Shown here: positions 35,604 to 46,741 of the stretch, piece by piece
How positions within the stretch are numbered: position 1 is the first letter of the stretch
Layout: the number at the start of each line of letters is the position of its first letter
DNA from: Clostridia bacterium
GTDB lineage: Bacteria > Bacillota > Clostridia > TANB77 > CAG-508
Direction: 5' to 3'
Length of the DNA: 64,000 nucleotides
NCBI GenBank assembly: GCA_017934475.1
Contig: JAGBJN010000007.1
Location: forward strand, 17,163 to 81,162
Translations under genes and position numbers: made by a program
The notes under the pieces: generated by a model
Databases searched by the model: none
What the model was told of the DNA's origin: nothing
Seen by the model: the letters and a program-made list of their open reading frames with translations, nothing else

Positions 35604-36587
35604 ATGAATATATTATTTATGGGAACACCTGACTTTGCTTTAGAGTCTTTAAAGGCTCTAGTAGAAGCAAACTACAATATTATAGGTGTTGTAACAAACC
35701 CAGATAAACCAAAAGGAAGAGGAATGAAAATGATTCCTCCTGAGGTAAAAGAATATGCCTTAGAAAGAAATATTCCAGTATACCAACCTGTAAGAGTAAA
35801 AAATAATACTGAATTTATAGACAAAATGAAAGAATTAAATCCTGATGTAATATGTGTTGTGGCTTATGGAAAAATATTACCAAAAGAAATCTTAGATATT
35901 CCTAAATATGGATGTATAAATGTACATGGTTCAATACTTCCAAAATATAGAGGAGCAGCTCCAATACAATGGGCAGTATTAAACGGAGATAAAGAGACTG
36001 GAGTTACAACAATGTTTATGGATATTGGAATGGATACTGGAGATATTATAGATATTGAAAAAACAGAAATTGGAACAGACGAAACTACAGGAGAGCTTTG
36101 GGATAGACTTGCAATAATGGGAGGAAAACTTTTAGTTCAAACTTTAAAGGAAATTGAGGAAGGTACAGTTACAAGAACTAAACAAGGTGAAGATTTTTCA
36201 ATGGCTCCAATGCTAAATAAAGAAATGGCAAAAATAGATTGGGAAGAAAAGACAGCAGAAGAGATTCATAATTTAGTAAGAGGGTTAAATCCAATTATGG
36301 GAGCAGTGACTTTTCTTGGAGAAAAGAAAATAAAGTTTTGGAAGGTTCAAGTTGTAACAGTTGATGATTTAATAACATGGTTTCCTGAACTTGAAGAATA
36401 TAGTTACAAAATAAATGAATTAACTCCAGGATGTGTAATGTTTGCATCAGATAAAAAAGGTCTATTTATAAAGGCAAATGAAGGAATAATAAGTGTACTT
36501 GAAATTCAAGGTGAAAATGCAAAAAGAATGCCAATAGGTGATTTTTTAAGAGGAAATGAAATAATGGCAGGAGAAATATTTGAATAA
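35604..36587 (+). CDS. fmt: Methionyl-tRNA formyltransferase
   Basis: 327 residues; GAAAGAAGTGATTAT precedes ATG. Catalytic region: HGSILPKYRGAAPIQWAVLNGD, with Asn in INVHGS and the downstream Asp (MFMDIGMDTGDI). The C-terminal OB-like domain is present. It formylates Met-tRNAi and is the functional partner of def, 16 bases upstream. Confidence 0.96.
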   Translation: MNILFMGTPDFALESLKALVEANYNIIGVVTNPDKPKGRGMKMIPPEVKEYALERNIPVYQPVRVKNNTEFIDKMKELNPDVICVVAYGKILPKEILDIPKYGCINVHGSILPKYRGAAPIQWAVLNGDKETGVTTMFMDIGMDTGDIIDIEKTEIGTDETTGELWDRLAIMGGKLLVQTLKEIEEGTVTRTKQGEDFSMAPMLNKEMAKIDWEEKTAEEIHNLVRGLNPIMGAVTFLGEKKIKFWKVQVVTVDDLITWFPELEEYSYKINELTPGCVMFASDKKGLFIKANEGIISVLEIQGENAKRMPIGDFLRGNEIMAGEIFE

Positions 36588-36593
36588 ATAAAG

Positions 36594-36647
36594 AAAGAGG
36601 ATTAAAGTGGAATAAATTGAAACACATATTAATCTTCTTTTTTTTTG
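36594..36647 (+). terminator. Terminator of def-fmt
   Basis: AGAGGATTAA and TTAATCTTCT pair across a 23-base loop, followed by about ten T. Confidence 0.68.
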
Positions 36648-36652
36648 TATTA

Positions 36653-36681
36653 TTGACTAAATTTACATAAGATGATATAAT
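36653..36681 (+). promoter_or_regulatory. Promoter of the 36754 gene
   Basis: TTGACT, 17-base spacer, TATAAT; one mismatch from consensus. Confidence 0.78.
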
Positions 36682-36753
36682 TTTATAAATTTAAGTTAAA
36701 ATGTAATAGTGGACAAAATAAATTTTAAATAAAATTATTTAGGAGGACAGCTT

Positions 36754-37401
36754 ATGGCAAAAACGGAACGGAATGAAATAAAAGAAATTATAGGTAGGAA
36801 TAATTACAGCACTGAGATAGAAAAATATGATGACTCTGATGAGGAAACTTTTGATGTTGGACTAACTGCAGGAATTGGCGACATTATGTATTTTTTAAAT
36901 ATTGTTGCAGATAAACATGTATTTGAGAAAAGCGGAAAAATCCAAATAGATGAAAAAAATTCTAGAATTTTTAGAGTGAAAATATGCTATATCGAATATA
37001 AGTCAACATACAATTCTGTAATAATGGTAGGAAAAGATGATTATGGGAGAAAAATAAAGTGCACTCAGGAGTATTTTTTCCAGACATACGAAGATGCAAA
37101 AAATGCGTTAGCAGAATTGATAAGGCTATTCGATAAAGAAGATAAGTCCAGTGATATTTATGAAGATTTTGAGAAAGCCATAAAAATAAAGTATACATAT
37201 GCCATGCATTTTACAGTTAAACCGTTTGATATATTGCTAGAAAAAGAAAATCATTATACGGTGATTGGGGTAGAAGTAGATATTTATGAAGACAATTCAT
37301 CAAGATTTGGAGTTATTCCAGCTGCAGATCATATGTATATTAGGAACAAAAGAGTTATACCTGGATTAAAATTTATTCCGTACAAAATTACTAAATTGTA
37401 A
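36754..37401 (+). CDS. Hypothetical protein
   Basis: 215 residues; TAGGAGGACAGCTT precedes ATG. I do not recognise the family. It has no signal peptide or membrane helix, and an acidic start (KYDDSDEETFDVG). A glycine-rich LTAGIGDIMYFLNIV segment is followed by predicted alternating strands, ending in a basic tail (PGLKFIPYKITKL). It has its own strong promoter and terminator. Codon usage is slightly richer in GC-ending codons (for example CGG, GCG) than its neighbours, which might mark recent arrival. Confidence 0.75.
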   Translation: MAKTERNEIKEIIGRNNYSTEIEKYDDSDEETFDVGLTAGIGDIMYFLNIVADKHVFEKSGKIQIDEKNSRIFRVKICYIEYKSTYNSVIMVGKDDYGRKIKCTQEYFFQTYEDAKNALAELIRLFDKEDKSSDIYEDFEKAIKIKYTYAMHFTVKPFDILLEKENHYTVIGVEVDIYEDNSSRFGVIPAADHMYIRNKRVIPGLKFIPYKITKL

Positions 37402-37403
37402 CT

Positions 37404-37440
37404 AAAAGAAGACAGCTAAATTAAGGCTGTCTTCTTTTAT
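37404..37440 (+). terminator. Terminator of the 36754 gene
   Basis: AAAAGAAGACAGC-TAAATTAAG-GCTGTCTTCTTTT, perfect 13-base stem. Confidence 0.88.
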
Positions 37441-37469
37441 CAAATTTTGAAAATTTTTTATTAAAAGTG

Positions 37470-37498
37470 TTGTAAAAAATAGAACTTATTGTTATACT
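37470..37498 (+). promoter_or_regulatory. Promoter of asp23
   Basis: TTGTAA, 17-base spacer, TATACT; 47 bases before the start codon. Confidence 0.68.
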
Positions 37499-37545
37499 AA
37501 TAGTATTAAAAAACAATAAATAAAACAAATTAAGGAGGTTTTATT

Positions 37546-37944
37546 ATGGAAAACGAAGAAGTAAAAGAAGAAGTTATATCAGTAGAGAATGGAAATGAAG
37601 TAAGAATAGCAGATGAAGTAGTTGCTGTAATATCAGGAATTGCTGTATCAGAAGTACCTGGAGTTTCAGAAATGGCTGGAGGTTTTGCTGGAGGAATTAC
37701 TGAAGTATTAAGTGGTAAGAAAAATCTTGCAAAAGGTATAAAAGTTGAAGTTGGAGATAAAGAAACAAAAATAGATGTTAATATTATAGTAGATTATGGA
37801 GTTAGAATTCCAGATGTGGCATTTGAAATTCAAAACAGAGTTAAAAAAGCAGTTGAATCAATGACAGGATTAAATGTTGTAGAAGTAAACGTTCATGTAC
37901 AAGGCGTTAATACAGATACAAACGATGAGAAAACAGAAGAATAA
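37546..37944 (+). CDS. Asp23/Gls24 family envelope stress protein
   Basis: 132 residues; TTAAGGAGGTTTTATT precedes ATG. The family core is VRIADEVVAVISGIAVSEVPGVSEM, VDVNIIVDYGVRIPDVAFEIQ and VVEVNVHVQGV. In Staphylococcus the Asp23 protein is held at the membrane by AmaP, and an AmaP-like gene follows here. The acidic ends (MENEEVKEE, NDEKTEE) are unremarkable for the family. Confidence 0.93.
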   Translation: MENEEVKEEVISVENGNEVRIADEVVAVISGIAVSEVPGVSEMAGGFAGGITEVLSGKKNLAKGIKVEVGDKETKIDVNIIVDYGVRIPDVAFEIQNRVKKAVESMTGLNVVEVNVHVQGVNTDTNDEKTEE

Positions 37945-37954
37945 TTTGTATGCA

Positions 37955-37984
37955 AAAGGGTGCGGCTATTCGTACCCTTTGTTA
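37955..37984 (+). promoter_or_regulatory. Intercistronic hairpin between asp23 and amaP
   Basis: AAAGGGTGCG-GCTATT-CGTACCCTTT, a 10-base stem with one G-U pair, followed by GTTATAG rather than a T-run. It may be a leaky terminator or a processing/stability element giving more asp23 than amaP mRNA. Confidence 0.55.
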
Positions 37985-38006
37985 TAGAAAAACGGAGGAA
38001 TATTTC

Positions 38007-38567
38007 ATGAAAATTTTAGATAGAATAGGATTAATAGTTTTCGCAGATCTTATACTTATAATATCTGTACTAATTTGCCTTCTTATATTTGGATGGTTAT
38101 CTCCAGAAACAGTTTATGAATTTACTAAAATAGCACTAAATGATCAAGTTACTACTAATATAGTACTTGGAATATGCATTGTTTGTATACTACTTGCGTT
38201 AAAATGTATATTCTTTAGTTCAGATAAAGATAGAATAAATGGAATTAAAGATGGAATATTATTAGAAAATTCTGACGGTCAACTAGTTATATCTAAAGCA
38301 TCACTTGAAGATTTAGTTACAAAAGTAGTTAAAGGTTTTGATAGTGCTCAAGATATAAATACAAAAATTATAGTAGACCAAGAGAGAAAATTAGTGGTAT
38401 ATGTTACGTTAAATGTAAAAGATAATGCAGTAATAAAAGAATTATCAACAAATTTACAAAATAAAATAAAAAGTACAATTAAAAGAACTTCAGATTTAGA
38501 GGTAAAAGAAGTAAATATAAGCATTAAGGAATTACAACCACAAATAACACAAAAAATAGATAACTAG
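38007..38567 (+). CDS. amaP: AmaP-like membrane anchor protein
   Basis: 186 residues from ATG 38007 with AACGGAGGAATATTT upstream; the earlier ATG at 37950 is within the hairpin region. Two N-terminal transmembrane helices (about 8-30 and 50-72) are followed by an Asp23-like domain (LVTKVVKGFDSAQDI to VKEVNISIKEL). It matches the alkaline shock response membrane anchor. It would localise the preceding Asp23 protein. Confidence 0.85.
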   Translation: MKILDRIGLIVFADLILIISVLICLLIFGWLSPETVYEFTKIALNDQVTTNIVLGICIVCILLALKCIFFSSDKDRINGIKDGILLENSDGQLVISKASLEDLVTKVVKGFDSAQDINTKIIVDQERKLVVYVTLNVKDNAVIKELSTNLQNKIKSTIKRTSDLEVKEVNISIKELQPQITQKIDN

Positions 38568-38597
38568 ACATGTGTTTTTGGAAAGGAAATAATTAAA

Positions 38598-38801
38598 ATG
38601 GAAGAGATAAAGAACTTTTTAATTAAATATAAAGGTGCAATTATAGGAGGTATTATTGCCATTCTTATTTTATGTACAGGTTTTTATAAACTAATGATAG
38701 GAATTATCTTGATTGGTATGGGAATATATTTTGGAAATTATATTCAACAAAATAAAGATGAAGTTAAAGATAGAATAAAATCGTTTATTGATAAACTATA
38801 A
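38598..38801 (+). CDS. DUF2273 small membrane protein
   Basis: 67 residues; GGAAAGGAAATAATT precedes ATG. Two hydrophobic segments (AIIGGIIAILILCTGFYKLM and IGIILIGMGIYFGNYI) with a charged tail KDEVKDRIKSFIDKL. Members of this family sit next to asp23/amaP in many Firmicutes. Function unknown. Confidence 0.82.
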   Translation: MEEIKNFLIKYKGAIIGGIIAILILCTGFYKLMIGIILIGMGIYFGNYIQQNKDEVKDRIKSFIDKL

Positions 38802-38812
38802 AAGGGGTTATT

Positions 38813-39232
38813 ATGAAAAGAACTGAAATAAGGGAATTAACTTTTAGACTAATATATAGCACAGAAATACAAAAAAGTATGGATGATGAACAAAAGGATA
38901 TATATATAGAGGAAAGTGAAATAAAAAATAATGAGGAAATTGAATACATAAATTATGTTTATAATGGAATAAAAGAAAACAAAGAAAAAATAGAAAAATT
39001 GATTTCTGAAAATTTAAAAGAAAAATGGACTATTGAAAGAATATCTAAAATAGATATTGCGATTCTTAAAGTAGCTATATATGAACTTATTTATTCAGAA
39101 TTACCATATAAAATTGTTATAAATGAGGCTGTTGAGCTTGCAAAAAAATACGGAGATGACTCTTCAAGAGCATTTGTTAATGGTGTACTTGCAAGTGTTG
39201 TAAAAAAAGAAAAATTAGCAGATGAGGAGTAA
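38813..39232 (+). CDS. nusB: Transcription antitermination factor NusB
   Basis: 139 residues; AAAGGGGTTATT precedes ATG. RTEIRELTFRLIYSTEIQK opening and LPYKIVINEAVELAKKYGDDSSRAFVNGVL near the end are the NusB signature. With NusE it binds boxA RNA in rRNA operons; such an operon seems to start at the right edge of the window. Confidence 0.95.
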   Translation: MKRTEIRELTFRLIYSTEIQKSMDDEQKDIYIEESEIKNNEEIEYINYVYNGIKENKEKIEKLISENLKEKWTIERISKIDIAILKVAIYELIYSELPYKIVINEAVELAKKYGDDSSRAFVNGVLASVVKKEKLADEE

Positions 39233-39235
39233 AAA

Positions 39236-40423
39236 ATGACACCTAATCCTATTAGTGTTACAGAATTAAATTTATATATAAAAGATAGATTCCAAAAAGA
39301 TGAGTATTTAAATAATGTATTAATTAAGGGAGAAATTTCAAATTTTAAGAACCATTATACTGGTCATATGTATTTTACATTAAAAGATGAAAACTCTCTT
39401 ATTAAATGTGTAATGTTTAAAGGATATACAGCAAATCTTGGATTCATGCCTAAAGATGGAATGAAGGTTATAGTATTTGGAACAGTTTCTGTATTTGAAA
39501 GAGATGGAGTTTACCAAATATATGCAAAAGGAATGAAGCAAGAAGGTATGGGAGATTTACATGAAGAATTTGAAAAATTAAAATTGAAATTAGAGCAAGA
39601 AGGTTTGTTTGATAAATCACATAAGAAGTCAATACCTGTTATGCCAAAATGTATAGGGGTACTTACATCAAATACAGGTGCAGTAATAAGAGATATAATT
39701 AATGTTTCAACAAGAAGAAATCCAAATGTATATATAAAACTTTTGCCAGTTCCGGTACAAGGTGCTGGAGCAAGTGAGAAAATTGCAAAAGCAATAGAAA
39801 TAATGAATGAACAAAAACTAGCAGATGTAATTATAGTTGCAAGAGGTGGAGGATCATTAGAGGATTTATGGCCTTTTAATGAAGAAATTGTTGCTCGAGC
39901 AATATACGCATCAGAACTTCCAGTTATTTCAGCAGTAGGTCATGAAACAGACTTTACAATTGCAGATTTTGTTGCAGACTTAAGAGCACCAACACCATCT
40001 GCAGCAGCAGAACTTGCAGTACCAAACATTTTGGATTTAGTTCAAAAGATACAAAATAATGAAAGAAGACTTCAAAATGGGTTAAAGAAAAAAGCTGAAA
40101 TAATGAGACTTAGATATGAAAAGTGTATGTCATCAAAAGCCTTTACAGATCCATTAGATAGAATTAATAAAAATTATATGCTTCTTGACAAGCAAATAAA
40201 AAGAATAGAAAGTTCAACAAATATGAAGGTAAAAGAAAAGAAAACATATATGGTTGAATGGATTGCAAAATTAGATACATTAAGTCCATTAAAAACATTA
40301 ACAAGAGGTTACTCAATTGTTGAAAAAAATGGAAAAATGGTAAAAAGTATAAATGATTTAAATTCAAAAGATAAAATAAGTATAAAATTAACTGACGGTG
40401 AAAAACAAGCTGAGATTTTGTAA
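39236..40423 (+). CDS. xseA: Exodeoxyribonuclease VII large subunit
   Basis: 395 residues, slightly short. N-terminal OB fold (ISVTELNLYIKDRF, GHMYFTLKDE), catalytic core with VIIVARGGGSLEDLWPFNEE and SAVGHETDFTIADFVADLRAPTPSAAAEL, and C-terminal coiled coil. With xseB (40944) it trims single-stranded DNA. Here a small membrane-protein gene is inserted between the two subunit genes. Confidence 0.96.
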   Translation: MTPNPISVTELNLYIKDRFQKDEYLNNVLIKGEISNFKNHYTGHMYFTLKDENSLIKCVMFKGYTANLGFMPKDGMKVIVFGTVSVFERDGVYQIYAKGMKQEGMGDLHEEFEKLKLKLEQEGLFDKSHKKSIPVMPKCIGVLTSNTGAVIRDIINVSTRRNPNVYIKLLPVPVQGAGASEKIAKAIEIMNEQKLADVIIVARGGGSLEDLWPFNEEIVARAIYASELPVISAVGHETDFTIADFVADLRAPTPSAAAELAVPNILDLVQKIQNNERRLQNGLKKKAEIMRLRYEKCMSSKAFTDPLDRINKNYMLLDKQIKRIESSTNMKVKEKKTYMVEWIAKLDTLSPLKTLTRGYSIVEKNGKMVKSINDLNSKDKISIKLTDGEKQAEIL

Positions 40424-40440
40424 ATTTGGAGGAATTAAAA

Positions 40441-40923
40441 ATGAAAAAAGTAATATGGATTTTAATTGCTATTGTAGTTGTAGTTGGAATTTCTTATTTC
40501 GCTACAAGAGAGTTAAATAAAGCAGAAAAAAATGAAAATAATATAACTAATACTTCTAGTACAATAACTAAGAAAGATAGTAAAGAAAATAAAGTAAATG
40601 AAACTTCAAATGTACAAAAAAATACAGTAGAAAACAATATAGAAAATACAACAAATAAAGAAAATACAGTTGAGAATACAATAGTAGAGGAAAACAGTAC
40701 AAAGGATTCTGAAACAGTACCACAAACGGAAGAAGAAAAAGCAATTAGTATTGTAAAAAAAGACTGGGGAGCAAATGATGTAAATGTCAAAATTGCCATA
40801 GAAGGGATCAATGAAGATGGAACTTACATTGTAACTGTAAGGGATTCATCAACAACAGAAGCAATGGCCTTTTATAAGGTAAATGTAAAAAATAATAGTT
40901 TTGATAAAACAGAAATGTATTAA
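40441..40923 (+). CDS. Secreted/anchored protein with low-complexity linker
   Basis: 160 residues from ATG 40441 (TTTGGAGGAATTAAAA upstream). One N-terminal transmembrane helix (VIWILIAIVVVVGISYF). A linker of ~65 residues is made mostly of Asn, Thr, Glu and Lys. The folded end of ~60 residues (EEEKAISIVKKDWGANDVNV... to VNVKNNSFDKTEMY) has the alternating pattern of a PepSY-like domain; that name is tentative. Extracytoplasmic by topology. It interrupts xseA-xseB. Confidence 0.72.
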   Translation: MKKVIWILIAIVVVVGISYFATRELNKAEKNENNITNTSSTITKKDSKENKVNETSNVQKNTVENNIENTTNKENTVENTIVEENSTKDSETVPQTEEEKAISIVKKDWGANDVNVKIAIEGINEDGTYIVTVRDSSTTEAMAFYKVNVKNNSFDKTEMY

Positions 40924-40943
40924 TGAAAGGAAAGTAAAATAAA

Positions 40944-41168
40944 ATGGAAGAAATGAACTTTGAAGAAGCAATGGAAGCATTAGAAAAAATTGCAACAGAA
41001 CTTGAAAAAGGAGATTTAAGTTTAGAAGAATCTGTAGCAAAATTTGAAGAAGGAATTGCATTATCAAAAAAATGCTCTGATATAATAGAAAAAGCAGAAA
41101 AGAAAATAACTATGTTATTACAAAAAGATGGAAAGTTAGAAGAAGAAAATTTTACAGTAGAGGAATAG
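40944..41168 (+). CDS. xseB: Exodeoxyribonuclease VII small subunit
   Basis: 74 residues; GAAAGGAAAGTAAAATAAA precedes ATG. NFEEAMEALEKIATELEKGDLSLEESVAKFEEGIAL is diagnostic of XseB. Partner of XseA. Confidence 0.96.
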   Translation: MEEMNFEEAMEALEKIATELEKGDLSLEESVAKFEEGIALSKKCSDIIEKAEKKITMLLQKDGKLEEENFTVEE

Positions 41169-41180
41169 AAGAGGTAATAG

Positions 41181-41615
41181 ATGGATTTTTTTAATGATTA
41201 CAAGTATTTAATAGTTCCATTTGGAGTATGGGGTGCAATTCAAATATTCAAAGTTTTATGGGACTTAGTTTCAACACATAAGTTTAATTTTAAAAGAATA
41301 TTAGGAGCAGGAGGAATGCCAAGTTCACATTCAGCTGTTGTTACTTCTCTTGCTACAATGATTGCCAAAACAGAAGGTGTAAATTCAAAATTATTTGCGC
41401 TTGCTGTTGTTTTCGCATGCGTTGTAATGTATGATGCGGCAGGTGTAAGAAGAGCCGCAGGAAAACAAGCAAAATTATTAAATAAAATAGTGGAAACACC
41501 TGGAATGACTAATTTACAAGTACAAGAAAAACTTGTTGAAGTATTAGGACATACTCCAATACAAGTTTTTGTTGGTGCAGTAGTAGGTGTTGTAGTTGGA
41601 TTTATGTTTGGATAA
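41181..41615 (+). CDS. Divergent PAP2-family membrane protein (DUF212)
   Basis: 144 residues, 12 bases after xseB. Motifs ILGAGGMPSSHSAVVTSLAT and YDAAGVRRAAGKQAKLLN are those of DUF212; PSSH recalls the acid phosphatase PAP2 signature. Several hydrophobic helices (17-30, 70-90, 125-143). Possibly a membrane phosphatase; no substrate can be inferred. Confidence 0.9.
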   Translation: MDFFNDYKYLIVPFGVWGAIQIFKVLWDLVSTHKFNFKRILGAGGMPSSHSAVVTSLATMIAKTEGVNSKLFALAVVFACVVMYDAAGVRRAAGKQAKLLNKIVETPGMTNLQVQEKLVEVLGHTPIQVFVGAVVGVVVGFMFG

Positions 41616-41634
41616 TATTAAACAAGATTATAAT

Positions 41635-41664
41635 AAAAATCGGAAGAAATTCCGATTTTTTTGT
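41635..41664 (+). terminator. Terminator after the DUF212 gene
   Basis: AAAAATCGGAA-GAAA-TTCCGATTTTT then TTG; closes the unit that starts at asp23. Confidence 0.88.
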
Positions 41665-41717
41665 TGATAAATAATTAGTTTTAATGTATATTTATTAAAG
41701 AAAAGTAGGTGAATGAT

Positions 41718-43346
41718 ATGGAAAATATAATAAATATTGCAAATAAAATAGGAATAAATGAAGAAAATGTTGAACAATATGGAAAATATAAAGCTAAAAT
41801 TTCATTAAATGAATATAAAAAGTTAAGTGCTAATAATGATGGAAAATTAATATTAGTTACAGCAATTAATCCAACACCTTTAGGTGAAGGCAAAACAACA
41901 GTATCAATTGGACTTTGTGATGGATTAAATAGTATTGGAAAGAAAGCAATTGCTACACTTAGAGAACCATCATTAGGTCCTGTATTTGGCGTAAAAGGCG
42001 GAGCGACAGGTGGTGGAAAATCAAGTATTGAACCAAGTGATGAAATTAATTTACATTTTACAGGAGATATACATGCAATAACAACTGCAAATAATTTGCT
42101 TTCTGCAATAATCGATAATCATATATTTCAAGGAAATGAATTAAATATTAAGGACGTTACTTGGAAAAGATGTATGGATGTAAATGACAGACAGTTAAGA
42201 AAAATTAATACTGGTTTATCTGGCGAAAAGAAAATAGTAGAAAGAATTGATGGATTTGATATAACAGCAGCATCTGAGATAATGGCAATTCTATGTTTAT
42301 CAGAAGATGAAAAAGACTTAAAAAGAAGACTTGGTAATATAATTATAGGATTTAATAATATTGGAAAGCCTGTTACTGCAAATGATTTAAAAGCGGCAGG
42401 AGCATTAACTGCACTTCTTAAAGATGCTATAAAACCTAATCTAGTACAAACATTAGAAGCATCACCAGTATTAATACATGGTGGACCTTTTGCAAATATT
42501 GCACATGGATGTAATAGTATAGTTGCTACAAAAATGGGATTAAAGCTTGCAGATTATGTTGTTACAGAAGCAGGATTTGGTGCAGACTTAGGAGCAGAAA
42601 AATTCCTAGATATAAAAACAAGAAAACTACCTAAAAATCCAGATGCAGTTGTAATAGTTGCAACAATAAGAGCGCTAAAATATCATGGTGGTGTTGGAAA
42701 GGAAAATGTTCAAATCGAGAATATTGATGCATTAGTAAAAGGAAGTAAAAATTTATTAAAACATATAGAAAATATAAAAGATGTATTTGGACTAAATGCA
42801 ATAGTTGCTATAAACAAATTTGATACAGATACTGAAAAAGAAATAAGTGTATTAAAAGAAATATTAAATGAAAACAATGTTGAACTAAGTCTTGTAGAAT
42901 GTTATACAAAAGGATCAAAAGGATCAAAGGATTTAGCAGAAAAAGTAGTAACTATTTGTGATAAAGAGAATAATTTTAAATTTGCATATTCAGTTGAAGA
43001 TAGCATAACTGAAAAAATAGAGAAAATATCTAAGAATATTTATGGAGCTTTAGAAGTAGAATATAGTGATGAAGCAAAAATCCAAATAAAACAAATTGAA
43101 GAATTAGGATATTCAAGCTTACCAATATGTATTGCAAAAACACAATATTCACTTTCAGATGATGATAAAAATTTGGAATGTGAAAAAGAATTTAATATTC
43201 ATATAAAAGAGGTAAAATTAAAAGCAGGAGCAGAGTTTATAGTAGTACTTACAGGAAAAATTATGACAATGCCAGGACTTTCAAAACATCCTGCATATGA
43301 AAATATAAATTTAGATGAAAACGGAGATATAATTGGAATATTTTAG
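41718..43346 (+). CDS. fhs: Formate-tetrahydrofolate ligase
   Basis: 542 residues from ATG 41718, with GTAGGTGAATGAT upstream; a GTG at 41709 lies within that site. The P-loop TPLGEGKTTVSIGL, AITTANNLLSA, PVLIHGGPFANIAHGCNS and the C-terminal TGKIMTMPGLSKHP are typical. It makes 10-formyl-THF from formate and ATP, feeding purine synthesis and Fmt. Central to acetogens but common in other Clostridia, so no Wood-Ljungdahl pathway is implied. Confidence 0.96.
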   Translation: MENIINIANKIGINEENVEQYGKYKAKISLNEYKKLSANNDGKLILVTAINPTPLGEGKTTVSIGLCDGLNSIGKKAIATLREPSLGPVFGVKGGATGGGKSSIEPSDEINLHFTGDIHAITTANNLLSAIIDNHIFQGNELNIKDVTWKRCMDVNDRQLRKINTGLSGEKKIVERIDGFDITAASEIMAILCLSEDEKDLKRRLGNIIIGFNNIGKPVTANDLKAAGALTALLKDAIKPNLVQTLEASPVLIHGGPFANIAHGCNSIVATKMGLKLADYVVTEAGFGADLGAEKFLDIKTRKLPKNPDAVVIVATIRALKYHGGVGKENVQIENIDALVKGSKNLLKHIENIKDVFGLNAIVAINKFDTDTEKEISVLKEILNENNVELSLVECYTKGSKGSKDLAEKVVTICDKENNFKFAYSVEDSITEKIEKISKNIYGALEVEYSDEAKIQIKQIEELGYSSLPICIAKTQYSLSDDDKNLECEKEFNIHIKEVKLKAGAEFIVVLTGKIMTMPGLSKHPAYENINLDENGDIIGIF

Positions 43347-43366
43347 TTATATAATGAATATATATA

Positions 43367-43394
43367 ATAGCAGTCAGTATGACTGCTATTTTTA
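43367..43394 (+). terminator. Terminator after fhs
   Basis: ATAGCAGTC-AGTAT-GACTGCTAT followed by TTTTATG. It lies only 20 bases before groS. Confidence 0.82.
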
Positions 43395-43412
43395 TGTCTA
43401 TGGGAGGTATAT

Positions 43413-45334
<1,922 letters not shown>

Positions 45335-45355
45335 ATATCAATTTTTTAAAAATAC

Positions 45356-45384
45356 TTGTAAATTATTGAAATATGTGTTAATAT
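45356..45384 (+). promoter_or_regulatory. Promoter of the pheST T-box transcript
   Basis: TTGTAA, 17-base spacer, TAATAT, 20 bases after groL. Confidence 0.68.
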
Positions 45385-45390
45385 AGTAAC

Positions 45391-45660
45391 ATGTAAAATG
45401 ATTAAAAAAATTCCAATTAAAAAGCAAAGTATGTGATTTAGAAAATGTATTATAGAGAAAATGGTCATCGGCTGAAAGCCATTTATACATAAATTACAGA
45501 AATTTCACTTTTTAGGACTATTTTTGAAATAGCAGTAGGAAATAGCGTATGCCTGCGTTAAAGGTAAATTGAGGTTAACTTTTTATTGTTAATAAATTTA
45601 GGTGGTACCACGGAATATTAACTCTGTTTCGTCCTATTATAGGATGAAATAGAGTTTTTT
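45391..45660 (+). promoter_or_regulatory. T-box leader (tRNA-Phe sensing) of pheST
   Basis: The T-box sequence AGGTGGTACCACGG (45600-45613) is exact. It is followed by a terminator AACTCTGTTTCGTCCTA-TTA-TAGGATGAAATAGAGTT plus seven T (45620-45660). Stem I holds AGAGAAAATGGTCATCGGCTGAAAGCC-type elements and a specifier bulge in which TTC (45504-45506) is the Phe codon. Uncharged tRNA-Phe would stabilise the antiterminator and allow pheST expression. The specifier assignment agrees with the genes downstream. Confidence 0.93.
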
Positions 45661-45677
45661 TGATAGAGGAGGAAAAT

Positions 45678-46712
45678 ATGAAAGAACAAATTGAACAAAT
45701 TAAAGAAAATGCTATTCAAGAATTACAAGAGGTAAAAGATGCAAAAGAGCTAAATGATGTTAAAGTTAAGTATTTAGGTAAAAAAGGTGAACTTACAGAA
45801 GTATTAAGAGGAATGGGAGGATTATCTCCAGAAGAAAGACCAATAATTGGAAGTCTTGTTAATGTAGTTCGTGATGAAATTGAAAAAATTATAAGTGAAA
45901 AAGAAGAAGAATACAAACAAGAAGAATTAAATAAAAAATTAAAAACAGAAAAAATTGATATAACTCTTCCAAGTGAAAAAGTAAAAAGAGGAAGTAAACA
46001 TCCATTAAATAGAATAATAGAAGAAGTAGAAGATTTATTCGTATCAATGGGATATGATGTAGTTGATGGACCAGAGCTTGAAACAGATGAATATTGTTTT
46101 GAAAGATTAAATCTTCCAAAAGATCATCCTGCAAGAGACATGCAAGATAGTTTCTATATTACACCAGAATATTTACTTAGAACTCAAACTTCAGCTGTTC
46201 AAGCGAGAGTTATGATGAATAATGAGGAAAAAACTCCTATAAGGGTTATATGTCCTGGTAAAGTATACAGAAGAGATGAAGATGCAACACACTCTCATCA
46301 ATTTGCACAAGTTGAAGGATTAGTTATAGACAAAGATATTAGTCTTGCTGATTTAAAAGGTACTTTAGAAGTATTTATGAAAAAAATGCTTGGAGAGAAT
46401 ACTAAATTAAGATTTAGACCAAGTTATTTCCCATTTACAGAACCAAGTTATGAAGTAGATGTAACATGTTTCAAATGTGGAGGAAAAGGATGCAATTTAT
46501 GTAAGCAAACAGGATGGATTGAACTTTTAGGTTCTGGTATGGTTCATCCAAATGTGCTTGAAATGAATGGATATGATCCAAAAGTATATACTGGATTTGC
46601 ATTTGGTACAGGCCTTGATAGACTTGCAATGTTCAAATATGGAATAACAGATATTAGACTTTTATATCAAAATGATGTAAGATTTTTAAATCAATTTGAT
46701 CGTATGGACTAA
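45678..46712 (+). CDS. pheS: Phenylalanyl-tRNA synthetase alpha subunit
   Basis: 344 residues from ATG 45678 with AGAGGAGGAAAAT upstream. N-terminal coiled coil, then the class II core: [29 protein letters not shown], and motif 3 in [33 protein letters not shown] knuckle near residue 255 is common in PheS of this type. Controlled by the T-box leader. Confidence 0.97.
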   Translation: MKEQIEQIKENAIQELQEVKDAKELNDVKVKYLGKKGELTEVLRGMGGLSPEERPIIGSLVNVVRDEIEKIISEKEEEYKQEELNKKLKTEKIDITLPSEKVKRGSKHPLNRIIEEVEDLFVSMGYDVVDGPELETDEYCFERLNLPKDHPARDMQDSFYITPEYLLRTQTSAVQARVMMNNEEKTPIRVICPGKVYRRDEDATHSHQFAQVEGLVIDKDISLADLKGTLEVFMKKMLGENTKLRFRPSYFPFTEPSYEVDVTCFKCGGKGCNLCKQTGWIELLGSGMVHPNVLEMNGYDPKVYTGFAFGTGLDRLAMFKYGITDIRLLYQNDVRFLNQFDRMD

Positions 46713-46741
46713 ATTTTAATAAAAAGTAAAGGAGAAAAATT

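Noticed and set aside
43347-43412. CIRCE operator before groS
   Set aside because: The inverted repeat found there is a terminator (ATAGCAGTC...GACTGCTAT), not TTAGCACTC-N9-GAGTGCTAA.
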